Assembly: GCA_029251165.1 (NCBI GenBank)
Contig: JAQXDW010000054.1
Coordinates: forward strand, 1 to 64,000
Length of the DNA: 64,000 nucleotides
Reading direction: 5' to 3'
Source: Myxococcota bacterium
GTDB lineage: Bacteria; Myxococcota_A; UBA796
The translations under genes and the position numbers were made by a program. The first letter of the stretch is position 1. The number at the start of each line of letters is the position of its first letter. The notes below the pieces were generated by a model. It saw nothing but the letters and a program-made list of their open reading frames with translations. It was not told the DNA's origin and searched no databases. Below, one piece after another: positions 50,996 to 61,748 of this stretch.

Positions 50996-52506
50996 AGGTC
51001 GAAGACCACGCCCTGAGCCAGCGGAAGGTCCGGGCTCCAGTTGAGGGTGCAGGTCTGCCGTCGCATATACGCCTTCCAGGAATCCGAGCCGGCCTCGCGG
51101 CCACCTCCGGTCTCCTTCTCACCACCAAACGCCCCACCGATCTCAGCACCCGAGGTGCCGATGTTGACGTTGGCGATGCCGCAGTCGCTGCCCTCGTGAG
51201 ACAGGAAGCGCTCGGAGGAGCGGAAGCTGTCCGTGAAGATCGAGCTGGAGAGCCCCTGAGGCACATCGTTCTGCATCGCGATGGCCTCGCTGAGGTCTTC
51301 GTACTCAAAGACATACAGGATCGGCGCGAAGGTCTCGTGGCGGCAGATCGCCATGTCGGGGGTGGCTCGGACGAGAGCGGGAGTGACGAAGTGCCCCGGA
51401 CCGTCGACGACCTCTCCACCAGCAAGGATCTCGCCGCCCTGCGCCTTGATCTGCTCAATGGCATCGAGGTACATCTGCACCGCCTGCGCATCGATGAGCG
51501 GCCCCATCAGGGTCCCCTCTGCAAGCGGATCGCCGATGCGAACCTGCTTGTAGGCAGATGCCAGGCTCGCAGTAAGGTCCGCGGCGATGTTCTTGTGGAG
51601 GAACAGGCGACGCGTCGAGGTGCAGCGCTGACCGGCCGTGCCGACAGCACCAAACAGGATGCCACGCAGCGCGAGGTCAAGATCCGCGCTCTCCTCGACG
51701 ATGATGGCGTTGTTTCCGCCAAGCTCCAGCAGGCAGCGCCCGAGGCGGCCAGCGACAGTCTTGTTGACGTGACGCCCCATGCGGGTCGAGCCGGTTGCAG
51801 AGATGAGGGGCAGGCGCTGATCGTTGATCATGGTCTCGCCGATCTCAGCATCTGAGCCAATGATGAGGCCGATGGCGCCACCGTAGCCGTGCTTCTCCAA
51901 GACCGTGTTGAGCAGGCGGTGGGTGGCGATGGCGGTCAGAGGCGCCTTCAGCGAAGGCTTCCAGATCACCGTGTCGCCCGCAACGAGTGCGACCAGCGCG
52001 TTCCAGGCCCACACGGCGTTGGGGAAGTTGAACGCGGTGATGACGCCGATGGGGCCGAGGGGGTGCCACTGCTCGTACATCCGGTGGCGATCCCGCTCAG
52101 AGTGCATGGAGAGGCCGAACAGCTGGCGGGACATGCCCACGCAGAGATCCGCCATGTCGATGCTCTCCTGGACCTCACCGAGCCCCTCTGAGAGGATCTT
52201 GCCGACCTCAAGAGTAACGAGGCGACCGAGGTCGTCCTTGTGCTCGCGCATCGCGTCGCCCATCTCACGGACGATCTCGCCACGCTTGGGGGCCGGCAGC
52301 ATGCGCCAGCGAAGGTAGGCATCCTGAGCGGCGGTGACCACCTGCTCGTAGTGCTCAAGAGAAGCGAGCGCGACCGAGGCGATGGTCTCGCCAGTGGTCG
52401 GATTCTCGGAGGCGACCAGCTCACCACCAGTGGTGTCCAGTGCGCCGCCAGCCCAGGCTCCGCTGTTGATGTCAGAGAGGCCGAGTCGGCTCAACAGATC
52501 GGTCAT
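50992..52506 (-). CDS. Aldehyde dehydrogenase, ALDH7/antiquitin-like (possible aminoadipate-semialdehyde dehydrogenase)
   Basis: PLGPIGVITAFNFPNAVWAWNALVALVAGDTVIWKPS; LELGGNNAIIV; GTAGQRCTSTRRLFLH. Confidence 0.93.
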   Translation of the reverse strand: MTDLLSRLGLSDINSGAWAGGALDTTGGELVASENPTTGETIASVALASLEHYEQVVTAAQDAYLRWRMLPAPKRGEIVREMGDAMREHKDDLGRLVTLEVGKILSEGLGEVQESIDMADLCVGMSRQLFGLSMHSERDRHRMYEQWHPLGPIGVITAFNFPNAVWAWNALVALVAGDTVIWKPSLKAPLTAIATHRLLNTVLEKHGYGGAIGLIIGSDAEIGETMINDQRLPLISATGSTRMGRHVNKTVAGRLGRCLLELGGNNAIIVEESADLDLALRGILFGAVGTAGQRCTSTRRLFLHKNIAADLTASLASAYKQVRIGDPLAEGTLMGPLIDAQAVQMYLDAIEQIKAQGGEILAGGEVVDGPGHFVTPALVRATPDMAICRHETFAPILYVFEYEDLSEAIAMQNDVPQGLSSSIFTDSFRSSERFLSHEGSDCGIANVNIGTSGAEIGGAFGGEKETGGGREAGSDSWKAYMRRQTCTLNWSPDLPLAQGVVFDL

Positions 52507-52603
52507 GACGAGACTCCGTGGTTGTCAGTACAGGGGGCCGGAGGTAACCCGTTGGCCGCTTGGATACCTGCCCGCAACCGCAACCCCTGCGTGACAAGCT
52601 GCC

Positions 52604-53209
52604 TCAGTACCCGACGGTGGGAACCTGTCGACCGTCGATCTCAACCACGTTGCCCTCGACGGCATACGCAAGCCCAGACAGTGCGGGATCGACCAGTCGA
52701 GGCTCTCCAGCCACACTGACCAGTCCCTCGGGGCTGATGAAGCCCGGCAGTCGGCCCGCACTCCAGTCGCTGGCATGCTTCGCACAGAAACCATCTTTAG
52801 AGGCTTCTTCGTTGCAGTTCAGGACCTTGCACATCCCCTTCTTGACGGAGCGCTCAGCCCAGGTCTGCCGCTCCCCAAGCGGCTCCGTGGGGGGCTCTGG
52901 AACCTGGGGAATGAGCGAAGGCCGAGGCCCTGTAGCCGGCTCTGCTGGCCGGTTTGCAAGCTCCGCACGCAGCGCATCTACGCTCTCCTGAAGCGCCACG
53001 GCAGCGGACTCCAGCTCAGCAAGCCGCGCATCCACGCTGCCCAGTCGACCTCGGAGTCCATCGGCATCCGCCTTGAGCGCAGCAAGCTCAGCAGGACTGG
53101 CGTAGCCGTGATCGGCGAGGATCTCGTTGACGATGTCACGAACAGGGCCATCGACGACCCGACCAGCAGGGCGGGACAGGGCAGCGGCGAGGATGTCTCG
53201 GATGGGCAT
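52604..53209 (-). CDS. Hypothetical protein with Cys/His motif
   Basis: N-terminal coiled coil; GMCKVLNCNEEASKDGFCAKHASDW (C-x4-C-x8-C-x2-H). Confidence 0.75.
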   Translation of the reverse strand: MPIRDILAAALSRPAGRVVDGPVRDIVNEILADHGYASPAELAALKADADGLRGRLGSVDARLAELESAAVALQESVDALRAELANRPAEPATGPRPSLIPQVPEPPTEPLGERQTWAERSVKKGMCKVLNCNEEASKDGFCAKHASDWSAGRLPGFISPEGLVSVAGEPRLVDPALSGLAYAVEGNVVEIDGRQVPTVGY

Positions 53210-53221
53210 TGGGCCTCAGAG

Positions 53222-54439
53222 TCAGTGGGAACGAGGGGGAAAAGTACCAAAGGAGCCACGAACCAGCTCGACAGGCCTCGGGATCTCTGCGCCGAGATCC
53301 ACAGCCCACAGCCTGGGGCTTGGGTTCGGGTCGGTCCCTGGCGGAGAGTGACCCGCATAGATCAGGGTCTCGCCGTCTGCTGAGATTAGCGGATGGCTGT
53401 GGATGTACTGCTCGAAGAAGTGGAGATAGAAGAGTTGATCACGGCTCGGCCAGAACGAGCAGATGTTTGACACTTCACGGCTCTCCAGATCGAGCTTCTT
53501 CCACCAGAAGCAGCGGTTGTCGTTGTCGAGCTGTGCGAACACCAGGGCCATGCTTCCCGGGATCCAGAAGAACGCCTGACACTCCTCGGCGAGAACCTGC
53601 TGGCGCTCACCACCAGCCGTCGGCACCACCCACAGCCCCTCATAGGGCGAGCCCTCTCCACCTGGCGCTGCTGCGACCGCGACCAGCTCACCATCTGGCG
53701 ATGGAATCACGGCCAGCAGCCCGTCCATCGACGTAAGGACGCGCCTGCTGCTGCCGTCTGGCTCACAGATACAGACACTGGACCGACGCTCGCCCTTGTT
53801 GATGGCCAGGATGAGCTTCCCCTTGGAGAACTGGGGCGTGCAGAACGAGCCTGGAGATTCCATAAAGACGCAGTCCTCACCAGTCGCTTGCAGCGAGCGG
53901 AGAACCAGGCGTCCGGCCTTTCGGCGAGCACTGCCGGTGTGGAGCATCACCTGCCCCCCACCCGGTGCCCATGAGAAAAACAGCGGGATGCCGTTGTCGA
54001 CCATCCGCGCATGCCCGACCGTATCCAGCGCGCACAGCCACAGCTGCAGCTCCTCTTCTTCCTGGACGAGGACGGCGATCTGCTGGCTCTGCTCGTTCCA
54101 CTGAGCGTAGATGGGAAGCTGCCCGGACAGCTCGGCGAGGCCACGCTCCTCCACACCGTCGACCTCGACCGCACAGATCCGGGACGTGATCAGGCCATCT
54201 CCGCCCTCCGACTGGAAGCAGATGATCCAGCGGCCATCGGGCGAGAAGCCCGGCCATGCGCAGGTGTCCTGACCGCTGCTGCCCCCCCAGCGGGTCAGGG
54301 CAGATGGAACCTTGGACCACGTGACCTGCTGCAGCGCGCTCCCGTCCGCCTCAATGACATAGACCTGACGATCGTCTCCGATGAACGCGATCCGACTGGC
54401 CGGTGACGCCGCTGACGTCGGGGGAGAAGATGAAATCAC
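53222..54439 (-). CDS. TolB-like beta-propeller protein (GTG start)
   Basis: SRIAFIGDDRQVYVIEADGSALQQVTW; WPGFSPDGRWIICFQS; repeated propeller-like blades. Confidence 0.75.
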   Translation of the reverse strand: MISSSPPTSAASPASRIAFIGDDRQVYVIEADGSALQQVTWSKVPSALTRWGGSSGQDTCAWPGFSPDGRWIICFQSEGGDGLITSRICAVEVDGVEERGLAELSGQLPIYAQWNEQSQQIAVLVQEEEELQLWLCALDTVGHARMVDNGIPLFFSWAPGGGQVMLHTGSARRKAGRLVLRSLQATGEDCVFMESPGSFCTPQFSKGKLILAINKGERRSSVCICEPDGSSRRVLTSMDGLLAVIPSPDGELVAVAAAPGGEGSPYEGLWVVPTAGGERQQVLAEECQAFFWIPGSMALVFAQLDNDNRCFWWKKLDLESREVSNICSFWPSRDQLFYLHFFEQYIHSHPLISADGETLIYAGHSPPGTDPNPSPRLWAVDLGAEIPRPVELVRGSFGTFPPRSH

Positions 54440-54452
54440 TGAGGGAGGCCTA

Positions 54453-54860
54453 TCAGGCTCCGGTAAACAGACGCCAGAAAACGAAAGACTGCACCAGAAG
54501 CGCCACGAGCGGGAGAGCCATCGCGACTCGGGGAGAGGCACGAAGCGCCATCGTTCCAGAGCGGTCAACCTCCAGCTCCTCAGCGACTTCCCGCGCGAGC
54601 TTCTGCGACAGCTGGCCGCCGTCGCTTCCTGAGCGAGATCGAATGGCGAGGGCGAGCGCAGTGTCGTGGTTCGCACCGAAGCTGGCGAGAGACATTCCGC
54701 AGCCAAACACTCCAAGCATCACCGTCAACATCGAGCCACCACGCACAGCGAGGCTCAGCGCCCACATCAGCATCACGAAGCCCGACAGCAGCAAGGGTGC
54801 CCCAACCCAGCGCAGCCGGGCATGAAATGAGGCGTTGTCAGCATCCGCATTGACCATCAC
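54453..54860 (-). CDS. Small membrane protein, unknown function
   Basis: Two N-terminal hydrophobic segments (PLLLSGFVMLMWALSLAV, MLTVMLGVFGCGMSLASFGA) and a C-terminal one (VALPLVALLVQSFVFWRLF). Confidence 0.65.
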   Translation of the reverse strand: MMVNADADNASFHARLRWVGAPLLLSGFVMLMWALSLAVRGGSMLTVMLGVFGCGMSLASFGANHDTALALAIRSRSGSDGGQLSQKLAREVAEELEVDRSGTMALRASPRVAMALPLVALLVQSFVFWRLFTGA

Positions 54861-55003
54861 GTCCCTCCAGAAGCGAATGTGTCACATCATGCCGTCACGG
54901 TGCAACAGCACGAGAAGCAGAAGCCGGCAACCCCAGCTCGAGATCTGGTGGTTGCCGGTGGGTAGGTGACCGACGAAGGCTTCGTCGGAGAAGGAGCGCT
55001 GCG

Positions 55004-56584
55004 CTACTTCATCTGGTTCGCGACCCGCTTCAGCTCACGCCAGGAAGTGATCTCCAGGAGCTTGCCCTTCACAGCAAAGGTGGAGAGCTTCTGGGCCCGG
55101 CGGACGTACTCCCCTCCCCGGTATGCAAGCCCCCAGAAGCGGTCATACTTCTTCTGATTGAGGGTCCGCACGAAGGAATCGCGAGCCATAAACTGCACGA
55201 TCTCCTTGGGGAGGTTGTTGAACAGGGTGAGGAAGAACAAGAAGTTCAGGTAGCTGCCCGCCGGGGAGTGAAACTCCTTCCGGTAGATCTGGTTGTACTC
55301 ATCCGTCACGAAGCCATCCTCGAGGGCCTTGTGATAGAACTCAGTTCCCGGATACGGCACGAGCGAGCTGGGAAGAAGGTTGTATGGCGGCGGGAGCGTC
55401 CACAGCAGCCGCAGCCCCTTCATGGTGTCCTCAGTCGACTCCCAGGGGTTGTCGAGGATCATGTGGTAGTCGGGGATCTGTGTGTACTCGCTGTACTTGG
55501 AGATGATGTTGACCGCCTTGAGCAGCTGCTCGTTGGTCATTCCCCGGCGGTACATGCGCATGGTCTCCGAGCTTCCGGTCTGGATGCCAAGCTCGGTGAA
55601 GCAGAGGCCGGCATCGATGAGCGCAGCGTACTTGGTCTCGTTGATCGTGGTCGGGCTGCACTGAGCCCGGAACGGAAGACCAACCTCGCGCTTCCAGAGC
55701 TTCGAGAACTTGACGATCTCTTCGTTGGAGGTCGAGAAGAAGACATCGTCCTGGAAGTGAACGAGGCCAAGCTCCGGGAACTTCCGAACGACCTCCTTCA
55801 TCTCTGCGACCATGTGCTCCACGCTCCGCCGGCGCAGGTAGCGCTGGCCCTTGTAGAGGTCGTGGTTGAACGCGACACCACAGTAGCTGCACTTGTGCGG
55901 GCAGCCGCGAGTGATCATGGTCTTGTAGGTGTACCGCATGTCGCCGTTACGGTCGACGTAGCGTGACATCCGAGGAAGAAAGGTCTCCCAGTCCAGCTTG
56001 ATCAGGTTCTTGCTGTCGTCGCTCCAGCTCCAGTCATCCTCGAAGCTGTAGTCCTGGAATGGAAGCGTATCGAGGTCCTGAACGAGCGGACGGTGTGGAT
56101 TTCCAACAACCTTTCCGTTGGGCTTACGGAACCAGAAGTTGCGGACATCGTAGTAGTCCTCTCCCTTCTCCATCCGCTCGATGAGCTCCAGCAGCGCGTG
56201 CTCGCCCTCACCGACACAGACCATGTCGACGAACTCGAGCGCCTGCTGCGGCATGGTGGTCGGGTGGAAGCCGCCCCACATGATCGGCAGATCGGGGTAG
56301 GCCATCTGGAGAGCACGGGTGGCCTGGACGGTGATGTCGAACATCGTCGTAAGGAAGGAGATACCGACGAGATCGGCGTCCTTGCACAGCTCGACCAGGT
56401 CCTCGACCATGGTCTGCTCCATCTGCATGATGTAGCCCTCACGCACGTGGAGGTGCGCGTAGGTATCTGCAGGCAGGAAGACCTGACGGACCGTATGTCC
56501 GTGCATCTTGAGGAACGCTGTGAGCGTTCGAATGCACGGCGAGTAGTGGTCTGCTGGTGTGGGATTGATCAGGACGACGTTCAT
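55004..56584 (-). CDS. B12-binding-domain radical SAM protein
   Basis: MNVVLINPTPADHYSPCIRTLTAFLKMHGHTVRQVFLPADTY; GFHPTTMPQQALEFVDMVCVGEGE; RGCPHKCSYCGVAFNHDLYKGQRYLRRRSVEHMV. Confidence 0.93.
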   Translation of the reverse strand: MNVVLINPTPADHYSPCIRTLTAFLKMHGHTVRQVFLPADTYAHLHVREGYIMQMEQTMVEDLVELCKDADLVGISFLTTMFDITVQATRALQMAYPDLPIMWGGFHPTTMPQQALEFVDMVCVGEGEHALLELIERMEKGEDYYDVRNFWFRKPNGKVVGNPHRPLVQDLDTLPFQDYSFEDDWSWSDDSKNLIKLDWETFLPRMSRYVDRNGDMRYTYKTMITRGCPHKCSYCGVAFNHDLYKGQRYLRRRSVEHMVAEMKEVVRKFPELGLVHFQDDVFFSTSNEEIVKFSKLWKREVGLPFRAQCSPTTINETKYAALIDAGLCFTELGIQTGSSETMRMYRRGMTNEQLLKAVNIISKYSEYTQIPDYHMILDNPWESTEDTMKGLRLLWTLPPPYNLLPSSLVPYPGTEFYHKALEDGFVTDEYNQIYRKEFHSPAGSYLNFLFFLTLFNNLPKEIVQFMARDSFVRTLNQKKYDRFWGLAYRGGEYVRRAQKLSTFAVKGKLLEITSWRELKRVANQMK

Positions 56585-57184
56585 TGACTCTCCTGGAGAG
56601 TTGGTCTGCTGATCAATAGACCAGTCAGATGTATAGGCCCGGAGGGTACGATACCCGAGTGAATCCACCCATGCCACCCTTACCCGGCGTACATCTTTTC
56701 ATCGCCCATGACAGTTCCTTCAAAGTAAAGATGCTCTCGTGCATGCAGACGGCTGATGCTTCCGCTCATACCTGATCTTAGTTGAGCAGAGAGGGGGGAT
56801 GAAGCACCTCCGAGCGCTCTCGCTGGTCAGGAACGGGGCCGACAATTCTCTCCACAGTTCACCTGCGAGTGACCTGTGCTGGTTTGGCAAGTTGTGCGAC
56901 AGGATGCGCGGTGATGCGGCTGAGGCCGAGCTCTGGCGAGCCAGGCCACTAAAAGAATCGACTCAGCCAACGCCAGCCTTTCCCATAAGGTGATGGCACT
57001 CCAGGCTCCGCTTGCTCTTGAGAGATACGGTCACAATCTGCGCAATGCTCTCGAAAACGTGCGCCCAAAGAGGCGACATTGCGCCTCGGAAGCAGCACGC
57101 TCATTCGTTCCTGCGCTCGGACGCAGAGGCACAGGACATCGACAACGCTCTGGAGCCCCCAGACGCCCAGGATGCCGCTAGACT

Positions 57185-57257
57185 CTGAGAGATCAGTTCG
57201 CAAATGAACTTTCTCAGGACTTGAGCGGCTCCTCCGCATTGAAGCCGGCCAGTCCTG
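57185..57257 (+). promoter_or_regulatory. Candidate structured 5' leader upstream of metK
   Basis: Hairpin CTGAGA-GATC-AGTTC-GCAAAT-GAACT-T-TCTCAG (57185-57217) sharing CAG with a second hairpin CAGGACT...CGGCT...AGCCG...AGTCCTG (57215-57257). Confidence 0.4.
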
Positions 57258-57394
57258 CGTCCTCAGTGCTCCGCTCGAAAAGGCATGCACGGGCTCACTC
57301 TTGCCGACGAATCGCTTGACATGCCATCTTCCGTCTCCTAAAACATCCCGTCCGTTCCGATTGCTCATCTCCTCATCATGATATGGAGAAACCC

Positions 57395-58555
57395 ATGGAT
57401 CTTCGCAACTATCTGTTCACTTCTGAGTCCGTGTCTGAGGGACACCCCGACAAGATGTGCGACCAGATCTCTGACGCCGTCCTCGATGCTCACCTCGCCC
57501 AGGACCCCAAGGCACGCGTGGCCTGTGAGACACTCGTCAAGACCGGTCTTGTTGTTATTGCCGGTGAAATCACCAGCCAGGCGACGGTTCAGTACCCCCA
57601 GCTCATCCGCAAGGTCGTCAACGAAATCGGCTACGATCACAGCGACAAGGGCTTCGATGGCGGTACCTGCGCAATCATGGTCGCAGTCGAACAGCAGAGC
57701 CCCGATATCAGTCAGGGTGTCAACGAGGGTGAGGGTCTCCACAGCGAGCAGGGCGCTGGCGACCAGGGCATGATGTTCGGCTACGCGTGTGACGAGACCG
57801 ACAACCTGATGCCGATGAGCATCGACTACAGCCACAAGCTGCTCGCTCACTTCGCTCACGAGCGCAAGCACGGCGACCTCGGCTGGGCCCGTCCGGACTC
57901 CAAGAGCCAGGTCACCGTCGAGTACCGCGACGGCAAGCCGGTTCGCGTGCACACTGTGGTCATCTCCACCCAGCACAGCCCCGACATCTCCCTGGCCGAC
58001 ATCCGCAGCCAGGTCATCGAGCGCGTCATCAAGCCGGTCATTCCCGGTCACCTGCTCGACAGCGACACCATCTACCACGTCAACCCGACCGGTCGGTTCG
58101 TGGTCGGTGGTCCGATGGGTGACTGCGGCCTGACCGGTCGCAAGATCATCGTCGACACCTACGGCGGCCACGGCGCCCATGGTGGCGGCGCGTTCTCCGG
58201 AAAGGACCCCTCCAAGGTCGACCGCTCCGCAGCCTACCTCGGCCGCTACATCGCCAAGAACCTCGTCGCTGCCGGCTACGCCAGCAAGTGCCTTGTTCAG
58301 CTCGCCTACGCCATCGGCGTCGCCGAGCCGGTCAGTGTCATGGTCGACACCTACGGCACCGGCAAGGTCTCTGACGAGCGCCTCTCGGCCTGCGTCAAGG
58401 AGATCTTCCCCTGCAAGCCCGCTGGCCTCATCGGCAAGCTGGATCTGCTCCGTCCGATCTACCAGAACACTGCCGCATACGGCCACTTCGGCCGCGACGA
58501 GTTCTCCTGGGAGCGCACCGACATGGTCGATGCCGTCAAGAGCTTCCTCAGCTAA
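57395..58555 (+). CDS. metK: S-adenosylmethionine synthetase
   Basis: [86 protein letters not shown]. Confidence 0.98.
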   Translation: MDLRNYLFTSESVSEGHPDKMCDQISDAVLDAHLAQDPKARVACETLVKTGLVVIAGEITSQATVQYPQLIRKVVNEIGYDHSDKGFDGGTCAIMVAVEQQSPDISQGVNEGEGLHSEQGAGDQGMMFGYACDETDNLMPMSIDYSHKLLAHFAHERKHGDLGWARPDSKSQVTVEYRDGKPVRVHTVVISTQHSPDISLADIRSQVIERVIKPVIPGHLLDSDTIYHVNPTGRFVVGGPMGDCGLTGRKIIVDTYGGHGAHGGGAFSGKDPSKVDRSAAYLGRYIAKNLVAAGYASKCLVQLAYAIGVAEPVSVMVDTYGTGKVSDERLSACVKEIFPCKPAGLIGKLDLLRPIYQNTAAYGHFGRDEFSWERTDMVDAVKSFLS

Positions 58556-58579
58556 GCTGAGTCGTCCACTCGGACTGAA

Positions 58580-58609
58580 GGCCGCCAGTACTGGCGGCCT
58601 TCTTTTTTT
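58580..58609 (+). terminator. Rho-independent terminator after metK
   Basis: GGCCGCCAGT/ACTGGCGGCC followed by TTCTTTTTTT. Confidence 0.93.
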
Positions 58610-58788
58610 GTGCTGCGACTCCGCGCCCCGCAGGAGCAGCCGCTTCAGCGGGGCGACCTTGAGACACACCAGTGCTGGGTACCCTCGGCGCGCGCTTCGC
58701 TGCGGTCAGACCAGCCGGGGGCTGACACCGCTCTCTGCTCAGGGCGACCGGACACTGGCAGCCTTCTGCACACGCGTCCTGCTGCCAC

Positions 58789-59589
58789 CTACCCCAGCCC
58801 GAACGCCGTGACGTAGATCCAGGCCACCGGTGCAGAGAAGAGGATGCTGTCGATTCGATCCAGCACACCGCCATGTCCAGGCATGATCCAGCCGGAGTCC
58901 TTGACCCCAAACGAGCGCTTGAGGAGAGACTCGGTGAGGTCACCGACCACGCCGCTGACATCGAGGATGAGGCCGAGCATGATCGCATGGATCCAGGACA
59001 GCTCAGGCAAGCCGACGGTCTTGATGATGCAGGCACCAATGACCGCTGCCACAGCACCACCGATGGCCCCCTCCCAGGTCTTCTTGGGGCTGACCCGCTC
59101 GAACAGCTTCGTCTTCCCAAGCGCTCGCCCAGCGAAGTAGGCGCCGGTGTCCCCCAGCCAGGTCACGACCAGGATCAGAAAGATCCAGGTGAGTCCGTCG
59201 TCAAACCGGCGGACCTGCGGGATGAACGAGATGAGCACCGGCACATACAGCAGCCCTGCGGCCATGCGGGTGGCGACCTTCTCTCCCTCGGCGGTCTGAT
59301 CCACCAGCAGCAGGCCAAATAGAAACACAAACAATGCAGAGGCTGCCAGGGCCGCAACGCCCCACGCCGGTGCCCAGATGACCGCAGCGTAGACCGCGCC
59401 CATCGCAGCCATCAGCGCCGGAATCGCCACGGTACGGCCCGGGACCGCCATCCGTGCATACTCATCCGCCGCGATCAGAACCGCCACGGCACAGAGAATC
59501 TCCACGCCGATGGTGCCGCCGTAGAGGAGAGTCGGTATGACGATTGCGAGGCCGATGATCGCGGTAACAATACGACTAAGCACGCCCAC
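58789..59589 (-). CDS. cdsA: Phosphatidate cytidylyltransferase
   Basis: Multi-TM; LGDTGAYFAGRALGKTKLFERVSPKKTWEGAIGG; GDLTESLLKRSFGVKDSGWIMPGHGGVLDRIDSILFSAP. GTG start, overlaps uppS. Confidence 0.95.
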   Translation of the reverse strand: MGVLSRIVTAIIGLAIVIPTLLYGGTIGVEILCAVAVLIAADEYARMAVPGRTVAIPALMAAMGAVYAAVIWAPAWGVAALAASALFVFLFGLLLVDQTAEGEKVATRMAAGLLYVPVLISFIPQVRRFDDGLTWIFLILVVTWLGDTGAYFAGRALGKTKLFERVSPKKTWEGAIGGAVAAVIGACIIKTVGLPELSWIHAIMLGLILDVSGVVGDLTESLLKRSFGVKDSGWIMPGHGGVLDRIDSILFSAPVAWIYVTAFGLG

Positions 59590-60307
59590 CTCCAGACTGG
59601 ATCTGATCGCCAGTCTTGCCAAATCGACGCTCGCGGTTGCCGAATGAAGCAAACGCTTGCTCCAGCTGCGGCCGACGGAACTCTGGCCAGGCGACGTCAG
59701 TGATGTAGATCTCGGCGTATGCCACCTGCCAGAGCAGGAAGTTGGACAGGCGGAATTCACCAGAGGTGCGGATGACAAGATCTGGATCGGGGAGCCCGCC
59801 AGTGAACAGGCTGGCTGAGAACCTGGCCTCGTCGATCTGGCTCGGCTTCAGCCGACCCGCCGCGACTTCTTCAGCGAGGTGCCTCACCGCAGAGAGCATC
59901 TCCGCGCGGCTGCCGTAGGACAGCGCGAGGTTGAGGACCATGCCGGTGTTGCGGCGACTGTCGCGAATGAGACGCTTGAGCGGGACGCGCACGAAGGCCG
60001 GAAGACGCTCGATCTGTCCGATCGCGCGGAGCTGAATCCCGTTGTCGAGGATCTCCGCACGCTCCTGGAAGACATACCGCTTGAGCAGGCCCATCAGGGC
60101 GGTGACTTCATCTGCGGGACGGCGCCAGTTCTCGGTTGAGAAGCTGTAGAGCGTGAGCACTTCAACACCGAGCGCGCGGCTGGCACGCACGATCTCTCGC
60201 ACGCTCTTGGCGCCAGCCTCGTGCCCTCGGACCCGGGGCAGGCCTTGGGAACGCGCCCAGCGCCCGTTTCCGTCCATGATGATGGCGACGTGCCTGGGGA
60301 TCTTCAT
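59576..60307 (-). CDS. uppS: Undecaprenyl diphosphate synthase (isoprenyl transferase)
   Basis: PRHVAIIMDGNGRWARSQGLPRVRGHEAGAKSVREIV; LPDPDLVIRTSGEFRLSNFLLWQVAYAEIYITDVAWPEF. Confidence 0.97.
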   Translation of the reverse strand: MKIPRHVAIIMDGNGRWARSQGLPRVRGHEAGAKSVREIVRASRALGVEVLTLYSFSTENWRRPADEVTALMGLLKRYVFQERAEILDNGIQLRAIGQIERLPAFVRVPLKRLIRDSRRNTGMVLNLALSYGSRAEMLSAVRHLAEEVAAGRLKPSQIDEARFSASLFTGGLPDPDLVIRTSGEFRLSNFLLWQVAYAEIYITDVAWPEFRRPQLEQAFASFGNRERRFGKTGDQIQSGGGRA

Positions 60308-60356
60308 CGGGGCTCGCTGGTTCAGGTGGCCGGGACACTGGGAAGCACAGGAGGGC

Positions 60357-60920
60357 TCAGACCTCGAGGACTTCCTGCTCCTTCACCGCAGCGATGCCAT
60401 CGAGCTTCTTGACAGCACCGTTGGTTCCGCTCTGGACAACCTCGAGGAGTCGCTTCATCTCATCCTGAGAGATGTCCTTGTCAGACTCCATCTCCTTGAA
60501 GATGTCGTTGTACTCTCGGCGGATCTGACGGATGCGCACACGGCTGTTCTCCGCCATCTTCCGGACAAGGCGCACCAGCTGCTGGCGACGCTCACCGGTC
60601 AGCGGAGGAATGGGAAGTCGAATGAGCTGCCCGTCGGAGCTGGGGTTGAGGCCCAGACCGCTGGAGAGGATCGCCTTCTCGATGTCCTTGATGGTGCCCT
60701 TGTCCCACGGGTTGACCGTGAGCATCCGGGCATCCGGAGCGGAGATCTTGGCGAGCTGCTTCAGGGGCATGCTCGAGCCATAGGAGGCCACGTGGACCTG
60801 CACACTGTCGAGGATCTGCGGGCTGGCCTGCCCGGTTCGAACGCTTCCGAGATCCTTCTCAAAGGCAGCAAGCGCCTTCTTGAAGTCCTCAGCCATTGCA
60901 TCCAGATATTCATCGGTCAT
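60357..60920 (-). CDS. frr: Ribosome recycling factor
   Basis: FKKALAAFEKDLGSVRTGQASPQILDSVQVHVASYGSSMPLKQLAKISAPDARMLTVNPWDKG. Confidence 0.97.
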   Translation of the reverse strand: MTDEYLDAMAEDFKKALAAFEKDLGSVRTGQASPQILDSVQVHVASYGSSMPLKQLAKISAPDARMLTVNPWDKGTIKDIEKAILSSGLGLNPSSDGQLIRLPIPPLTGERRQQLVRLVRKMAENSRVRIRQIRREYNDIFKEMESDKDISQDEMKRLLEVVQSGTNGAVKKLDGIAAVKEQEVLEV

Positions 60921-60977
60921 GTCACTGCTCCTACAAACCGGCAGGTCAGCATAGGGCTCTGACCGCGGCCGGTCAAT

Positions 60978-61733
60978 TCAGGCCGACGTGTCAGCCTCAA
61001 CACCCTGCGTAATCACCGTGCCGATGTCCTCACCACACACCACCCGGCGGATGTTTCCAGGGACGTTGAGGTTGAAGACAACGATCGGGATGTTGTTGTC
61101 CATGCACAGGCTGGTGGCAGTGGCGTCCATCACCTTGAGTCCGTCCTGAAGCACCTTTTGGTAGGTGAGGCGCTTGTAGCGGACGGCGTCCGAGAAGCGC
61201 ATCGGATCGCGGTTATAGACGCCGTCGACCTTGGTGCCCTTGAGGATGATGTCGGCGTGAAGCTCAGCGGCGCGGAGTGCGGCCCCGGTGTCCGTGGAGA
61301 AGTACGGGTTGCCAGTTCCCGCACCAAAGATGACCAAGCGGCCCTTCTCCATGTGGCGGATCGCGCGCCGGCGGATGTACGGCTCGGCAACCTGGTGCAT
61401 CTGGATGGCGGTCATCACACGTGTAAAGCAGCCGCGGCGCTCCAGGGCATCCTGAAGGGCCAGGGCGTTGATCATGGTGGCGAGCATACCCATGTAGTCG
61501 GCATGAGAGCGGTCCATGCCCCGTGAGGCCCCCGCGAGCCCTCGGAAGATGTTTCCACCGCCGATGACCACCGCGATCTCACAGCCAAGATCACGGACTT
61601 CCTTGATCTCCTCCGCGAAGCGACCGATGGCATCCGCGTGAATGCCGAACTCCTGGGTACCGGCCAGCATCTCACCAGAGATCTTGAGGAGGACCCGGCG
61701 ATAGGCCGGAGCGGAAGTCTCGCTTGATGGCAT
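60978..61733 (-). CDS. pyrH: UMP kinase
   Basis: [36 protein letters not shown]...[41 protein letters not shown]. Confidence 0.97.
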   Translation of the reverse strand: MPSSETSAPAYRRVLLKISGEMLAGTQEFGIHADAIGRFAEEIKEVRDLGCEIAVVIGGGNIFRGLAGASRGMDRSHADYMGMLATMINALALQDALERRGCFTRVMTAIQMHQVAEPYIRRRAIRHMEKGRLVIFGAGTGNPYFSTDTGAALRAAELHADIILKGTKVDGVYNRDPMRFSDAVRYKRLTYQKVLQDGLKVMDATATSLCMDNNIPIVVFNLNVPGNIRRVVCGEDIGTVITQGVEADTSA

Positions 61734-61748
61734 GTCTTCTCCAGAAGG

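Noticed and set aside
56949-57368. 139-aa minus-strand ORF upstream of metK
   Set aside because: No domain, atypical composition, and covers the candidate leader hairpins; not supported as coding.
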